NCBI GenBank assembly: GCA_024692925.1
Contig: JAILLX010000071.1
Location: 1-15,348, forward strand
DNA length: 15,348 nucleotides
Direction: 5' to 3'
DNA from: a bacterium
GTDB taxonomy: Bacteria; Pseudomonadota; Alphaproteobacteria; Rs-D84; CACZYB01
Made by a program: the position numbers and the translations under genes. Position 1 is the first letter of the stretch, and each line of letters starts with the position of its first letter. Below are positions 7,055-14,871 of the stretch, in pieces. The notes under the pieces are model-generated. The model was not told the origin of the DNA and did no database searches. It was given only the letters and a program-made list of their open reading frames with translations.

Positions 7055-9786
7055 GCTATAACTTCCCTTAAAATCATATAAATTTTTCCAATATCGGTTG
7101 ATGTAAGTGTGGCAACCAAAATTTCGCTTTTATCAGTTGTGGATGCCTTTACAATTATATTGTTAAATTCGGATACAAAAGATTTTATATGGGTTTCTAA
7201 ATTTTTATCTTTTGCAATTAAATTTTGAAGGGCAACAACTTGTTTTTTATCAAGCATTTTTGCAAGATAGCGGGAAAATACATTCTTGTGTCCAGCATTA
7301 TATCTGTGCCATAAATCTTGGCTTACATCAGGACTTAAAATTTGAGAAATATCAATGGAAATTGAGTTTAATTTTTCAATTATAAATCCGGCTTCGTTTA
7401 GGAAATTTTCGCTGGAAATAGTTGGTTTATTTTCTGCTTGTTGGTGAGGGGATTTTTTTGCTAATGCTTCGACTGCTTCGTATTGAAGTTTAAATTCAGA
7501 AAGTGATTTTTGTGCGTCTTCACTAAGTTTATTTGTATAGTTTGCAATTTTTGTAATTGCTTGTGCAGAAGAATTCGAAATATATTCTATTTCAGATGAT
7601 TTTTCACTTACGAATTTAGAAAATTTCTTTTCAATATTATTAAGGTTTTCTATCAATTCGGCAGTCTTTTTCTGAGTCAATGAAATTGAGTGTTCTATAC
7701 TTGAATTTGTATTTTGTAGATTTGTATCAATTACAGAAATATTTGAATTTAATTCAGGTAAAGATTGTGATGCACGGATTAATTCGGATGATATGTTTCC
7801 GACAAGTTCGCGGGTTGATTTTGATGCAGAATCAAGAGCCAAAGTTTCCTGTTTCAAATCAGAAATAATTTTTGAAATTTCGGTATTTGTACGCATCGAA
7901 TTTTCCAAGAATGTTGATGCAATATTTCTGAATGAATCGGTTGAAGAAGAGCTTCGTTCAATTGACTCATTGATAATTTTTGCAGCCTGTGAACTTTTTT
8001 GTATTATGGTATCATTTATAGCATTAAGTTTGTTATCAATTTGACCGCTTAGGTTCAAAATGTTGTTAATTGTTGATGAAATCTTATTGTTCATAGAACC
8101 AATTTTTATCATCAAATCTTCGGTTATTTCAGAAAGTTTTTTGCCTTGTGCTTCGATAGAAAGTTCACCAATACGGCTTTGGGTAGCAACGGCATTTGCA
8201 ACTTCTTCAAGTTCATTTATTTCATTTCTCAAGGTATCCTTTATTTCACCAGCAACCTTTAGTGTAAGTGATGCTTGGTTATTAAGGTTATGGCTTGAGT
8301 TAGTCATAAGGTCACTTATTTCTTTTGTGACATTTTTGATTGTATCAGATGTGGATATAATTTCGCCGGATGAAACCTTCATTTCGGATGTGGTGTTTTG
8401 TGCAATATCTTTTATATCAGAAATAGATGTGATAAAATTATTCTTTTCAGATAAAATCTTTTCGGAAACATTATTGATGTTTTCAGCAACTTCGGCGGAT
8501 GTAGTGAAAAGGTTTTCCTTTTGATTATTTATTTCTTGGGCAATGTCTTTGAAATGAGTGATTATATTTTCAGAAGTCAAGCCGATACCTTTATCAATAT
8601 TTGTAAATTTTTCTTCAACTTGGGCGACGATATTTAGAATTGAATTTGAATTATTTTCGAAACGAGATGCTTGTTTTTGAAGGTTTTCAATCATATTGTT
8701 TGATTGAGCGGTGATGATTGCAAGCGTTTGTTTTGATGTTGCTTCGTTTTCGTTTGTAATTCTTTCAATTGTATCAATAGAATTTGTAATATTGTTCATT
8801 ACAGAATTTACACGTTCAGCAGAAGTATTTGCCTTTGTCACAAATTCCGAAGATTTTGTTGTGACGGTATCAAGTATTTGATTCGCACGAGTTTCAGCAA
8901 TTTCTGATGATGATAAAATTCTTTCGTTAATTGTATCAAATGTTGCTTCGACTTCTTTAATCCTTCTTACTGCATCAGTAGTAGAATTATCAATATTATC
9001 AGAATTTGTATCAATTGTTTTTGAAATGGCTTCGACAATTTCAGCTGTTTTTGTGACTGTATTTTCAAGTCGATCGGTTTGTGTTAAAAGATTTTCGGTT
9101 ATAGTATTTGTTTTCTTTTCAGCATAATCAGTTGTATCAGTAAGTGTTGCAATATGTTTTTCAATATCGGATAACATATTTCTTGTTTTTAAATCGATAT
9201 TATCAGTTGAGTCATTAAGTTCTTTTGTTATAGATTTAACAGAAGTTTCATGCTCTTTTATTGCAGAAATAGTTGCCTTTACTTCGTTTGTAATATCGTT
9301 ATGTATTAATGCTAATTTTTCAGAATATTCAGCAAATTTATCAATTGTCTTTTTTAATTCATTTGTTTCTGTTTCAATTTTTTTTGTAATAACTTTTGTT
9401 ATTACAGAAGTATCACCATGAGGATCGATGATGCTTTGTAAAAATGGATAGATTACCTTATGTTCGTAATTGGAGTTTATGTTTCTGTCAATGTACATGG
9501 CAACCATCCAAATAAAACCAATAGGCATAATTGTGCCGGCTAAAAATCCACCGAATTCATGAGGAAGCATTTTGAAAAAAGAAGACCAATTGTAAATACT
9601 ATTGCTTGCGTAATATGCAATTAAGCCAGCCCAAATTATACTTAAAATACCAGCCGAAAAATAAATATATACGGGATTTATCTTTCTGAATCCATATTGT
9701 TTATTAAAGTCATCATATTTTGATTTTAATGATGTTAATTCTTCGGAATCTCTTTTTTCAGATTGTAATAAAAATTTTTTACTCAT
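7051..9786 (-). CDS. Large membrane-anchored coiled-coil protein, TipN-like architecture, function unknown
   Basis: The predicted protein is 911 residues. I start it at the ATG at 9786, which has AGGGG upstream and follows the predicted promoter; an in-frame ATG at 9822 lies inside that promoter and has no ribosome site. A basic N terminus leads into two hydrophobic segments (about 39-60 and 78-99), so both ends should face the cytoplasm. About 650 residues of Ser/Thr/Asn/Ile-rich heptad-like helix follow (about 130-790), resembling MCP or apolipoprotein-type coiled coils. The last 115 residues form a more conserved block with LWHRYNAGHKNVFSRYL and TSTDIGKIYMILREVIA. I recall this end domain (GD/H-x-VF-x-R-x-L ... 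SD-x-GK-x-Y) from alphaproteobacterial membrane coiled-coil proteins; that is memory, not a search result. The two-TM-plus-coiled-coil plan resembles the polarity factor TipN, but orthology is unproven. There are no receptor HAMP or methyl-accepting hairpin signatures. Confidence 0.85.
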   Translation of the reverse strand: MSKKFLLQSEKRDSEELTSLKSKYDDFNKQYGFRKINPVYIYFSAGILSIIWAGLIAYYASNSIYNWSSFFKMLPHEFGGFLAGTIMPIGFIWMVAMYIDRNINSNYEHKVIYPFLQSIIDPHGDTSVITKVITKKIETETNELKKTIDKFAEYSEKLALIHNDITNEVKATISAIKEHETSVKSITKELNDSTDNIDLKTRNMLSDIEKHIATLTDTTDYAEKKTNTITENLLTQTDRLENTVTKTAEIVEAISKTIDTNSDNIDNSTTDAVRRIKEVEATFDTINERILSSSEIAETRANQILDTVTTKSSEFVTKANTSAERVNSVMNNITNSIDTIERITNENEATSKQTLAIITAQSNNMIENLQKQASRFENNSNSILNIVAQVEEKFTNIDKGIGLTSENIITHFKDIAQEINNQKENLFTTSAEVAENINNVSEKILSEKNNFITSISDIKDIAQNTTSEMKVSSGEIISTSDTIKNVTKEISDLMTNSSHNLNNQASLTLKVAGEIKDTLRNEINELEEVANAVATQSRIGELSIEAQGKKLSEITEDLMIKIGSMNNKISSTINNILNLSGQIDNKLNAINDTIIQKSSQAAKIINESIERSSSSTDSFRNIASTFLENSMRTNTEISKIISDLKQETLALDSASKSTRELVGNISSELIRASQSLPELNSNISVIDTNLQNTNSSIEHSISLTQKKTAELIENLNNIEKKFSKFVSEKSSEIEYISNSSAQAITKIANYTNKLSEDAQKSLSEFKLQYEAVEALAKKSPHQQAENKPTISSENFLNEAGFIIEKLNSISIDISQILSPDVSQDLWHRYNAGHKNVFSRYLAKMLDKKQVVALQNLIAKDKNLETHIKSFVSEFNNIIVKASTTDKSEILVATLTSTDIGKIYMILREVIA

Positions 9787-9793
9787 TTTTTTG

Positions 9794-9822
9794 TTGCCCC
9801 TATCGTTTTCATATTGTATCAT
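9794..9822 (+). promoter_or_regulatory. Predicted promoter of the SPOR-domain gene
   Basis: TTGCCC (9794-9799) and TATCAT (9817-9822) are separated by 17 bases. Transcription would begin near 9829, about 36 bases before the ATG at 9865. Its -10 box shares bases 9817-9818 with the opposing promoter's -10. Confidence 0.4.
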
Positions 9823-9841
9823 ATTTTTATGATTAACACAA
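9813..9841 (-). promoter_or_regulatory. Predicted promoter of the coiled-coil protein gene
   Basis: On the minus strand, TTGTGT (9841-9836) is followed after exactly 17 bases by TACAAT (9818-9813). A start near 9806 would give a 20-base leader to the ATG at 9786. It supports that start over the in-frame ATG at 9822, which would not be transcribed. Confidence 0.5.
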
Positions 9842-9864
9842 GAATTTGTTTATTCGGAGGGAAT

Positions 9865-10941
9865 ATGAATAAAATTTTACTTTTTACTTTGTCTTTATTA
9901 TCTCTTTCACAAAATGTTTTTGCAGAAGATAAGGTTGATTACAATAAACCATTTGATGAAATAAAGGACCAAGTTTCTGATTTTGATCATAGGCATAGTT
10001 TGATGCCAGTTGAGGTAAAATCTGTTGCTGGTAGTGCGACTTCGGATATTGAACCATTGGTAAGTAATAGTAATAAAAAAGAAGATGCAAGTGTTATTGA
10101 AAAGGCTAATGTTTCTGAACTTAATAATGTTTCTAAAACTCAGAATGAACAATTTTTAAAACCAGAACAAAAGGTTATTGTAAAGGAAGAAGTTAAACCT
10201 GTTTATGTTGTTCCACCTGCATTTCCAGAAGCAGATAAAAATGCTATGGATGAGGCAAAAAAAGATTTAGAAAAAGATTTTTTTATTCCTGATGTTAATG
10301 ATAATAATGTGGAAAAAGTTAAAACTGTGGATGTTAAACCAGAAAGTATTCCTGTTGTTCCTGAAAAAATAAAAAATAATGAAGAAGTAAAAAATGAACC
10401 ATTTGTTTTAAAACAAGTACCACAGAAAAAATATGATGGAACGGATATTATTTTATCAAATGTTATTGATGAAAAAGCTGGAAGTATGGAAAATCATCCT
10501 CTTATTATAAAGAAAAATAATAATGTTGAACAAAAGGATGCTTTGGGTGGTAGTATGGAAAAGAAAAATGAGGCAACTATTGAGCCTCAACCTTTGATTA
10601 AACCGGTTGTTTCATCGGAAAGAAAAGATATTATAAATTCAATTCCAACCATACAAAAACCAGTTCAAAAGACTGTTGATGTCCAAGATAAAGTTGAAGA
10701 AAAAGATGTGTTGACTGCACATATTGCTTCTTATACAACCGAAGAAACAGCGAATAAAGGACTTGAAATTTGGAAGGAAAAATATCCTTTGATTACTTTA
10801 TTAAAACCTTCTGTTAAATATGAAAATGTTCCGGAAAAGGGAATGTTTTACAGACTTTATTTAACAGGAAGTGAGGCAAAACTTGAAAATCTTTGCAATC
10901 AAATGAAAAGCAATAATGATTGGTGTAATATCTTAAGATAA
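9865..10941 (+). CDS. Secreted SPOR-domain protein
   Basis: SPOR domains bind peptidoglycan glycan strands stripped of stem peptides, often at the division site. The 358-residue product starts at the ATG at 9865, preceded by CGGAGGG. This start gives a clean cleavable signal peptide (a basic MNK, then a Leu-rich core, ending QNVFA before EDK at about residue 20). An in-frame ATG at 9814 would spoil the signal and overlaps the predicted promoter. There is no lipobox and no second membrane segment, so the protein should be soluble in the periplasm. Residues 21-280 are Lys/Glu/Val/Pro-rich low-complexity linker. Residues about 283-358 look like a SPOR domain (AHIASYTTEETANKGLEIW, FYRLYLTG). They include two cysteines, C344 and C354, in the LC...WCNIL pattern seen in alphaproteobacterial SPOR domains, which could form a disulfide. 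It is divergent from the coiled-coil membrane protein gene. Confidence 0.8.
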   Translation: MNKILLFTLSLLSLSQNVFAEDKVDYNKPFDEIKDQVSDFDHRHSLMPVEVKSVAGSATSDIEPLVSNSNKKEDASVIEKANVSELNNVSKTQNEQFLKPEQKVIVKEEVKPVYVVPPAFPEADKNAMDEAKKDLEKDFFIPDVNDNNVEKVKTVDVKPESIPVVPEKIKNNEEVKNEPFVLKQVPQKKYDGTDIILSNVIDEKAGSMENHPLIIKKNNNVEQKDALGGSMEKKNEATIEPQPLIKPVVSSERKDIINSIPTIQKPVQKTVDVQDKVEEKDVLTAHIASYTTEETANKGLEIWKEKYPLITLLKPSVKYENVPEKGMFYRLYLTGSEAKLENLCNQMKSNNDWCNILR

Positions 10942-10949
10942 AAACTTTC

Positions 10950-10978
10950 TTGCTTATCATTTCAAAAGGTGTTATGTT
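10950..10978 (+). promoter_or_regulatory. Predicted promoter of the pgm-ffh-phosphatase operon
   Basis: TTGCTT (10950-10955) and TATGTT (10973-10978) are 17 bases apart. The start would fall near 10985. AAGGAG (11001-11006) then serves as ribosome site for the ATG at 11013. No terminator is seen between the SPOR gene and this promoter, so read-through from upstream is possible. Confidence 0.45.
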
Positions 10979-11012
10979 ATTTTCTATATTATAAATAATA
11001 AAGGAGATAACT

Positions 11013-12626
11013 ATGACTATTGTAAAAGTTGAAACAAAACCTTTTGAAAATCAAAAACCTGGTACTGGTGGTTTAAGGAAACAGACAAAAGTTTTTATGG
11101 AACCAAACTATCTTGAAAATTTTGTTCAGGCATCTATTACTGTTAGAAAAAATAATGGCGATAAACTTGAAAGTTGGGTTATTGGTGGTGATGGAAGATA
11201 TCCTGGAAAACTTATACTTGGTAAACTTATCAAAATGCTTGTCGCAAATGGTATTAAAAAAGTTTTGGTTGTTGGCCGTGAATTGGTTGCTCCGACACCT
11301 GCGATTTCAAATATTATAAAAAAATATAATGCTGATGGTGGATTTATTCTTTCGGCATCGCATAATCCTGGTGGAATAAATGGTGATTTTGGTATAAAGG
11401 TTGAGATGTCAAATGGTGGTGGTGCACCGGAGTCTGTGACTAATGCAATTTACGAAGAAACAAAAACAATTTCTGAATATTTGACTTTGGATATTTCGGA
11501 TGAAGATGCATTAAATATGAGCGAAGTTGAATATCTTGATCCAATAAAAGATTATGCAGATTTGATGGAATCTATGTTTGATTTTGATGCAATTCGTGGT
11601 TGGTTTAAGGCTGGTCATACATTTAGATTTAATGCAATGAATGCTTCGACTGGTCCAACTGCGATTGAAATTTTTGTAAATAGACTTGGTGCAAAGCGTG
11701 AATGGATTTTGAATTCTGTGCCAATGGATGATTTTGGTGGTGTTCATCCGGAACCAAATCCAACTTATGCAAAGGATTTCTTTGATGATATGATGGCAGG
11801 TCAGGCTGATTTTGGTTGTGCGTGTGATGGTGATGGCGACAGAAATATGATACTTGGAAATAAATTTTATGTTATACCATCTGATTGTTTAGCAATTATG
11901 ACAAAATACCATAAACTTATTCCATATTATAAAAATGGACTTTCGGGTGTGGCTCGTTCAATTCCTACATCAAGTTCAGTTGACAGAGTTGCAAAAAAGA
12001 TGGGGCTTGATGTTTATAATACACCAACTGGTTGGAAGTTTTTTGCAAGCTTGCTTGATGCTGGAAAAATCAATCTTTGTGGTGAAGAAAGTTTTGGTCA
12101 AGGTGGTGATTATATTCGTGAAAAAGATGGTATTTTTGCGATACTTTTCTGGCTTAATATTTTAGCAATTACTGGAAAATCAGTTGAAGAATTAGTTCGT
12201 GAAATGTGGAATGAAAACGGCCGTATTTTCTATTCCCAATACAGTTATGAAGGTGTTGATAAGGAAAAGGCAACAAAACTTTGGGAAGATATGAAAATTG
12301 CAAATATTGATGGTAGAAAATATGGTAATTTTGAAATAGCAAAGAAGGAAGTTTTTGATTATACCGATCCAGTAAATGGTGAAGTTTCAAAGGCTCAGGG
12401 TGTGCAGATTTTAACAAAGGATAATGTTAGAATTTTCTTCCGCCTTTCTGGAACTGGTACTGTTGGTGCAACAATTAGACTTTATATTGAAAAATACGAA
12501 GATGATGCATCAAAGTTTTCGTTGTCAGCACGTGAATATTTAAAAGATATTTATGTTCTTGTTGATGAAATTTTGGGTATCAAAGAAATATTTGGTGCTG
12601 ATATAAAACCAAGTGCAATAAACTAA
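11013..12626 (+). CDS. pgm: Alpha-D-phosphoglucomutase (eukaryote-like Pgm family)
   Basis: This enzyme interconverts glucose-1-phosphate and glucose-6-phosphate, linking glycolysis to glycogen, UDP-glucose and envelope polysaccharide synthesis. The 537-residue length and motifs match the PGM1-like branch found in eukaryotes and in bacteria such as Agrobacterium. Visible elements are the phosphoserine loop SASHNPGG with catalytic S116, the metal loop DGDGDR (272-277), the PTGWKFF segment (338-344), the sugar-binding loop GEESFG (357-362) with downstream IREKDG, and the phosphate-binding loop RLSGTG (477-482). The N-terminal substrate loop, usually KPGTSGLRKK in this family, reads KPGTGGLRKQ, so the conserved serine is replaced by glycine at position 19. 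The start is fixed by AAGGAG seven bases upstream. ffh follows 18 bases after the stop. Confidence 0.95.
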   Translation: MTIVKVETKPFENQKPGTGGLRKQTKVFMEPNYLENFVQASITVRKNNGDKLESWVIGGDGRYPGKLILGKLIKMLVANGIKKVLVVGRELVAPTPAISNIIKKYNADGGFILSASHNPGGINGDFGIKVEMSNGGGAPESVTNAIYEETKTISEYLTLDISDEDALNMSEVEYLDPIKDYADLMESMFDFDAIRGWFKAGHTFRFNAMNASTGPTAIEIFVNRLGAKREWILNSVPMDDFGGVHPEPNPTYAKDFFDDMMAGQADFGCACDGDGDRNMILGNKFYVIPSDCLAIMTKYHKLIPYYKNGLSGVARSIPTSSSVDRVAKKMGLDVYNTPTGWKFFASLLDAGKINLCGEESFGQGGDYIREKDGIFAILFWLNILAITGKSVEELVREMWNENGRIFYSQYSYEGVDKEKATKLWEDMKIANIDGRKYGNFEIAKKEVFDYTDPVNGEVSKAQGVQILTKDNVRIFFRLSGTGTVGATIRLYIEKYEDDASKFSLSAREYLKDIYVLVDEILGIKEIFGADIKPSAIN

Positions 12627-12644
12627 TAAAAATTAGGATAGTCT

Positions 12645-14027
12645 ATGTTTGAATCTTTATCAAAAAAATTGCTTAAAACTTTTGATGCAATTCGTGGAAG
12701 AGATAAACTTTCGGAAAGTGATGTAAAGGATGCATTAAGGGAAATAAAAATCGCTCTTTTGGAGGCAGATGTTTCCCTTTTGGTTGTGAAAGATTTATTA
12801 AAACGAATTGAAGAAAAAGCTATTGGTCAAAAAATTATTGATGATGTAAGTCCTGCGAATCAAGTTGTGAAAATTGTTAATGATGAACTTGTTTCAATGC
12901 TTGGTGAAAAGAATGATGGTTTTGTCTTTGATAAGAAACCTTATATCATTTTAATGGCTGGACTTAACGGAAGTGGTAAAACTACGACTACGGCAAAACT
13001 TGGTAAATTCATTACCGAGAAATATGGTAAAAAAGTTCTTATGCTTTCGACCGATGTTTATCGTCCACAGGCGAGGGAACAACTTTCCATTTGGGGTGAA
13101 AGAATAGGGGTTGATACCTTACCGATTGTTCAAAATGAAACTCCGTTTGATATTATAAAAAGGGCAAAAAAAATTTTTGCTGATTATGATGTGGTGTTGG
13201 TTGATACTGCGGGTCGTGTAAGTATTGATGATGAAATGATGGATGAAATTTCAAAAATAAAGAAAGAAATTTCTCCATCTGATATTTTCCTTTGTGTCGA
13301 TGCGTTGGTTGGTCAAGACGGTATAAATATTGCCCGTGCATTCAATGATGTGCTTTCGTTAACTGGTGTTGTTATGACAAGGGTTGATGGTGATGCAAGG
13401 GGTGGTTCCGCACTTTCAATGAAAGCAAGTATCGGTGTGCCGGTTAAGTTTTTGGGAAGTGGTGAAAAAATTGATGATTTTGAACTATTTTTCCCAGACA
13501 GAATTGCAAGCCGTATCCTTGGTATGGGGGATATTGTTTCATTGGTTGAAAAGGCACAAGAAAAAATTGATGAGGCAGAGGCGAGTCGTCTTGCTGAACG
13601 AATGATGTCGGGGCAATTCACATTTGAAGATATGCTTGCTCAGTTTAAGCAGGTTAAACGTCTTGGTTCTATTGCTGGGATTATGAAATTTCTTCCTGGT
13701 ATTGGTGGATTGACTGAAAAACTTCAATCTGCTGGTATGAATGATGGTATGATGAAAAGACAGGAGGCAATAATCCTTTCCATGACACCGAAGGAAAGAC
13801 GCAATCCTGATATAATTTTGATGGGGCGAAAAAAGCGTATTGCAAAAGGTGCTGGTGTTTTGGTTTCTGATGTGGAAAAACTTATTCGCCAATATCAAAA
13901 AACAAAATCTTTGATGGATCAAATGAATAATATGGGTGGACTTAAAGGTCTTATGAATATGGCAAAGCAACTTAAAGATAGTGGAGAGTTTGCAAATATG
14001 CCTGATTTTGGAGATTTAAAGTTTTGA
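12645..14027 (+). CDS. ffh: Signal recognition particle GTPase Ffh
   Basis: Ffh with 4.5S RNA binds signal sequences on ribosomes and hands the complex to FtsY at the membrane. The 460-residue protein has the N domain (1-95), then the G domain: G1 GLNGSGKTTTT (106-116), DVYRPQAREQL (137-147), G3 DTAGR (187-191), and the TRVDGDARGGSALS region (245-258), written with Arg as in alphaproteobacteria rather than TKLDGD. The Met-rich M domain runs from about 320, including FLPGIGG, the RNA-binding helix region around GRKKRIAKGAG (394-404) and MGGLKGLMNM near the end. In G1 the usual Gln is Asn (N108), a mild change. The ribosome site is a modest AGGATA about four bases before the ATG. It sits between pgm and the phosphatase gene with short gaps, so co-transcription is likely. 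It is not linked here to rpsP/rimM/trmD, its common neighbours. Confidence 0.97.
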   Translation: MFESLSKKLLKTFDAIRGRDKLSESDVKDALREIKIALLEADVSLLVVKDLLKRIEEKAIGQKIIDDVSPANQVVKIVNDELVSMLGEKNDGFVFDKKPYIILMAGLNGSGKTTTTAKLGKFITEKYGKKVLMLSTDVYRPQAREQLSIWGERIGVDTLPIVQNETPFDIIKRAKKIFADYDVVLVDTAGRVSIDDEMMDEISKIKKEISPSDIFLCVDALVGQDGINIARAFNDVLSLTGVVMTRVDGDARGGSALSMKASIGVPVKFLGSGEKIDDFELFFPDRIASRILGMGDIVSLVEKAQEKIDEAEASRLAERMMSGQFTFEDMLAQFKQVKRLGSIAGIMKFLPGIGGLTEKLQSAGMNDGMMKRQEAIILSMTPKERRNPDIILMGRKKRIAKGAGVLVSDVEKLIRQYQKTKSLMDQMNNMGGLKGLMNMAKQLKDSGEFANMPDFGDLKF

Positions 14028-14036
14028 GGTTATAGT

Positions 14037-14618
14037 ATGAAGAAAACTTTTTATTTTGTTCGCCATGGTGAAACGGAATGGAATAAGGTTGGCCGTATTC
14101 AGGGATCGACTGATATACCGTTGAGTGATACCGGAATTTTACAGGCAGAAGAATTAGCAAAGCATTTATCAAATGTATCAGTTTCATATGTTTATTCAAG
14201 TCCTCTTAAACGTGCGAATATGACTGCTGATATTATTGCTAAGGCAATTGGTGTTGATGTTAAGGTTAATACCTTGTTAAGGGAAATTTGTTTTGGTGAT
14301 GTCGAGGGTAAAATTTATTCTGAATTACCACAGGATGCAAAGAAACTTTTGGATGCTATTTTTAGTGGTGGAAATGATGTGGGTTCGGGAAAGCTTCCTA
14401 ATGCAGAAAGTTTTGATGATGTCTTTTCACGATTTATGAAATTTATGGATGATGTGCCGGAGGAAGAAGATAATATTCTGATTGTTTCTCATGGTGGGTT
14501 TATTAAGATTGCATTACTTAAATTTTTAAGTGAACAGATACGAATTGGGAATTGTGCTTGTTTTTCATTTGAGTATGATAAGGAAACGAAAAATATCACT
14601 AATCTTAAATGTATTTAA
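14037..14618 (+). CDS. Histidine phosphatase family protein (phosphoglycerate mutase-like)
   Basis: The branch-1 histidine phosphatase fold is clear: RHGETEWN (9-16) with phospho-acceptor H10, SSPLKRA (54-60) with R59, the acid/base glutamate E83 in LREICFGDVEG, and the second catalytic histidine H152 in VSHGG. The length, 193 residues, fits monofunctional phosphatases (CobC, GpmB or broad-specificity types) better than the dPGM mutase (about 230-250), which has extra insertions. The substrate cannot be told from sequence, and no cobalamin genes are nearby to favour CobC. The start follows the ffh stop by nine bases with GAGGT overlapping that stop as ribosome site. It is probably the last gene of the pgm-ffh operon. 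No hairpin terminator follows; the tRNA promoter begins eight bases after the stop. Confidence 0.88.
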   Translation: MKKTFYFVRHGETEWNKVGRIQGSTDIPLSDTGILQAEELAKHLSNVSVSYVYSSPLKRANMTADIIAKAIGVDVKVNTLLREICFGDVEGKIYSELPQDAKKLLDAIFSGGNDVGSGKLPNAESFDDVFSRFMKFMDDVPEEEDNILIVSHGGFIKIALLKFLSEQIRIGNCACFSFEYDKETKNITNLKCI

Positions 14619-14625
14619 AAAATGC

Positions 14626-14653
14626 TTGAAAATTTTCTGAAGTAGTGTATAAT
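14626..14653 (+). promoter_or_regulatory. Promoter of tRNA-Leu
   Basis: TTGAAA (14626-14631) and a perfect TATAAT (14648-14653) are 16 bases apart. Transcription would begin near 14660, about 20 bases before the mature tRNA 5' end. A 10-bp palindrome GAAAATTTTC (14628-14637) overlaps the -35 box and spacer. It is the best-scoring promoter by eye in the window. Confidence 0.7.
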
Positions 14654-14681
14654 GAACTCGCTTTTTGGCAATTCTACCTAT

Positions 14682-14772
14682 GCAGATGTGGCGGAACAGG
14701 TAGACGCAAGGGACTTAAAATCCCTCGGACATTTAAACGTCCGTGCCGGTTCGATTCCGGCCATCTGCACCA
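14682..14772 (+). tRNA. tRNA-Leu (anticodon UAA)
   Basis: This is a class II tRNA with encoded CCA. The acceptor stem GCAGATG (14682-14688) pairs with CATCTGC (14762-14768). The anticodon stem AGGGA/TCCCT (14709-14713, 14721-14725) holds the loop CTTAAAA, with anticodon TAA at 14716-14718. The long variable arm contains a GGAC/GTCC stem. The T arm GCCGG-TTCGATT-CCGGC is canonical. The discriminator is A14769 and CCA occupies 14770-14772. It reads UUA and, by wobble, UUG codons, which are frequent in the window's genes. Confidence 0.98.
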
Positions 14773-14826
14773 ACTTAACTCATTGATTTTACTGTGTTTA
14801 GTTGGTGTATTATTTCATTTTTTTTT
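14768..14826 (+). terminator. Probable terminator hairpin overlapping the tRNA-Leu 3' end
   Basis: Two 15-base arms (14768-14782 and 14793-14807) match at 13 of 15 positions, the two exceptions being T-T, around a 10-base loop. The outer eight pairs, CACCAACT/AGTTGGTG, are perfect and begin inside the tRNA with its last acceptor base and CCA. A U-rich stretch follows, ending in nine T (14818-14826), but about ten bases past the stem rather than directly after it. That spacing lowers confidence that it acts as a classical terminator. Confidence 0.5.
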
Positions 14827-14871
14827 GTGAGAATTTGTTATTCATCATCCGATGGGGAGTTTTATTTTTCC

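Noticed and set aside
8060..8524. 154-codon plus-strand open frame antisense to the coiled-coil gene, with hydrophobic composition
   Set aside because: Hydrophobicity is the expected by-product of reading the complement of Ser/Asn/Glu-rich codons. It has no ribosome site and no recognisable motif.
7051..9786. Methyl-accepting chemotaxis receptor
   Set aside because: The coiled coil looks receptor-like in composition, but there is no periplasmic sensor, HAMP domain or conserved signalling hairpin, and the C-terminal block is different.
9787..9822. Upstream in-frame start (ATG at 9822) for the coiled-coil protein
   Set aside because: It has no ribosome site and lies inside the predicted promoter; the ATG at 9786 has AGGGG upstream and a fitting leader.
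9814..9864. Upstream in-frame start (ATG at 9814) for the SPOR protein
   Set aside because: It lacks a ribosome site, overlaps the promoter and would bury the signal peptide; the ATG at 9865 follows CGGAGGG.
13313..13970. Two minus-strand open frames antisense to ffh
   Set aside because: ffh is strongly conserved on the plus strand; the antisense frames have no start signals or family features.
14645..14830. Open frame running through the tRNA-Leu gene
   Set aside because: It overlaps a perfect tRNA and its hairpin; its apparent peptide is just the tRNA sequence read in triplets.
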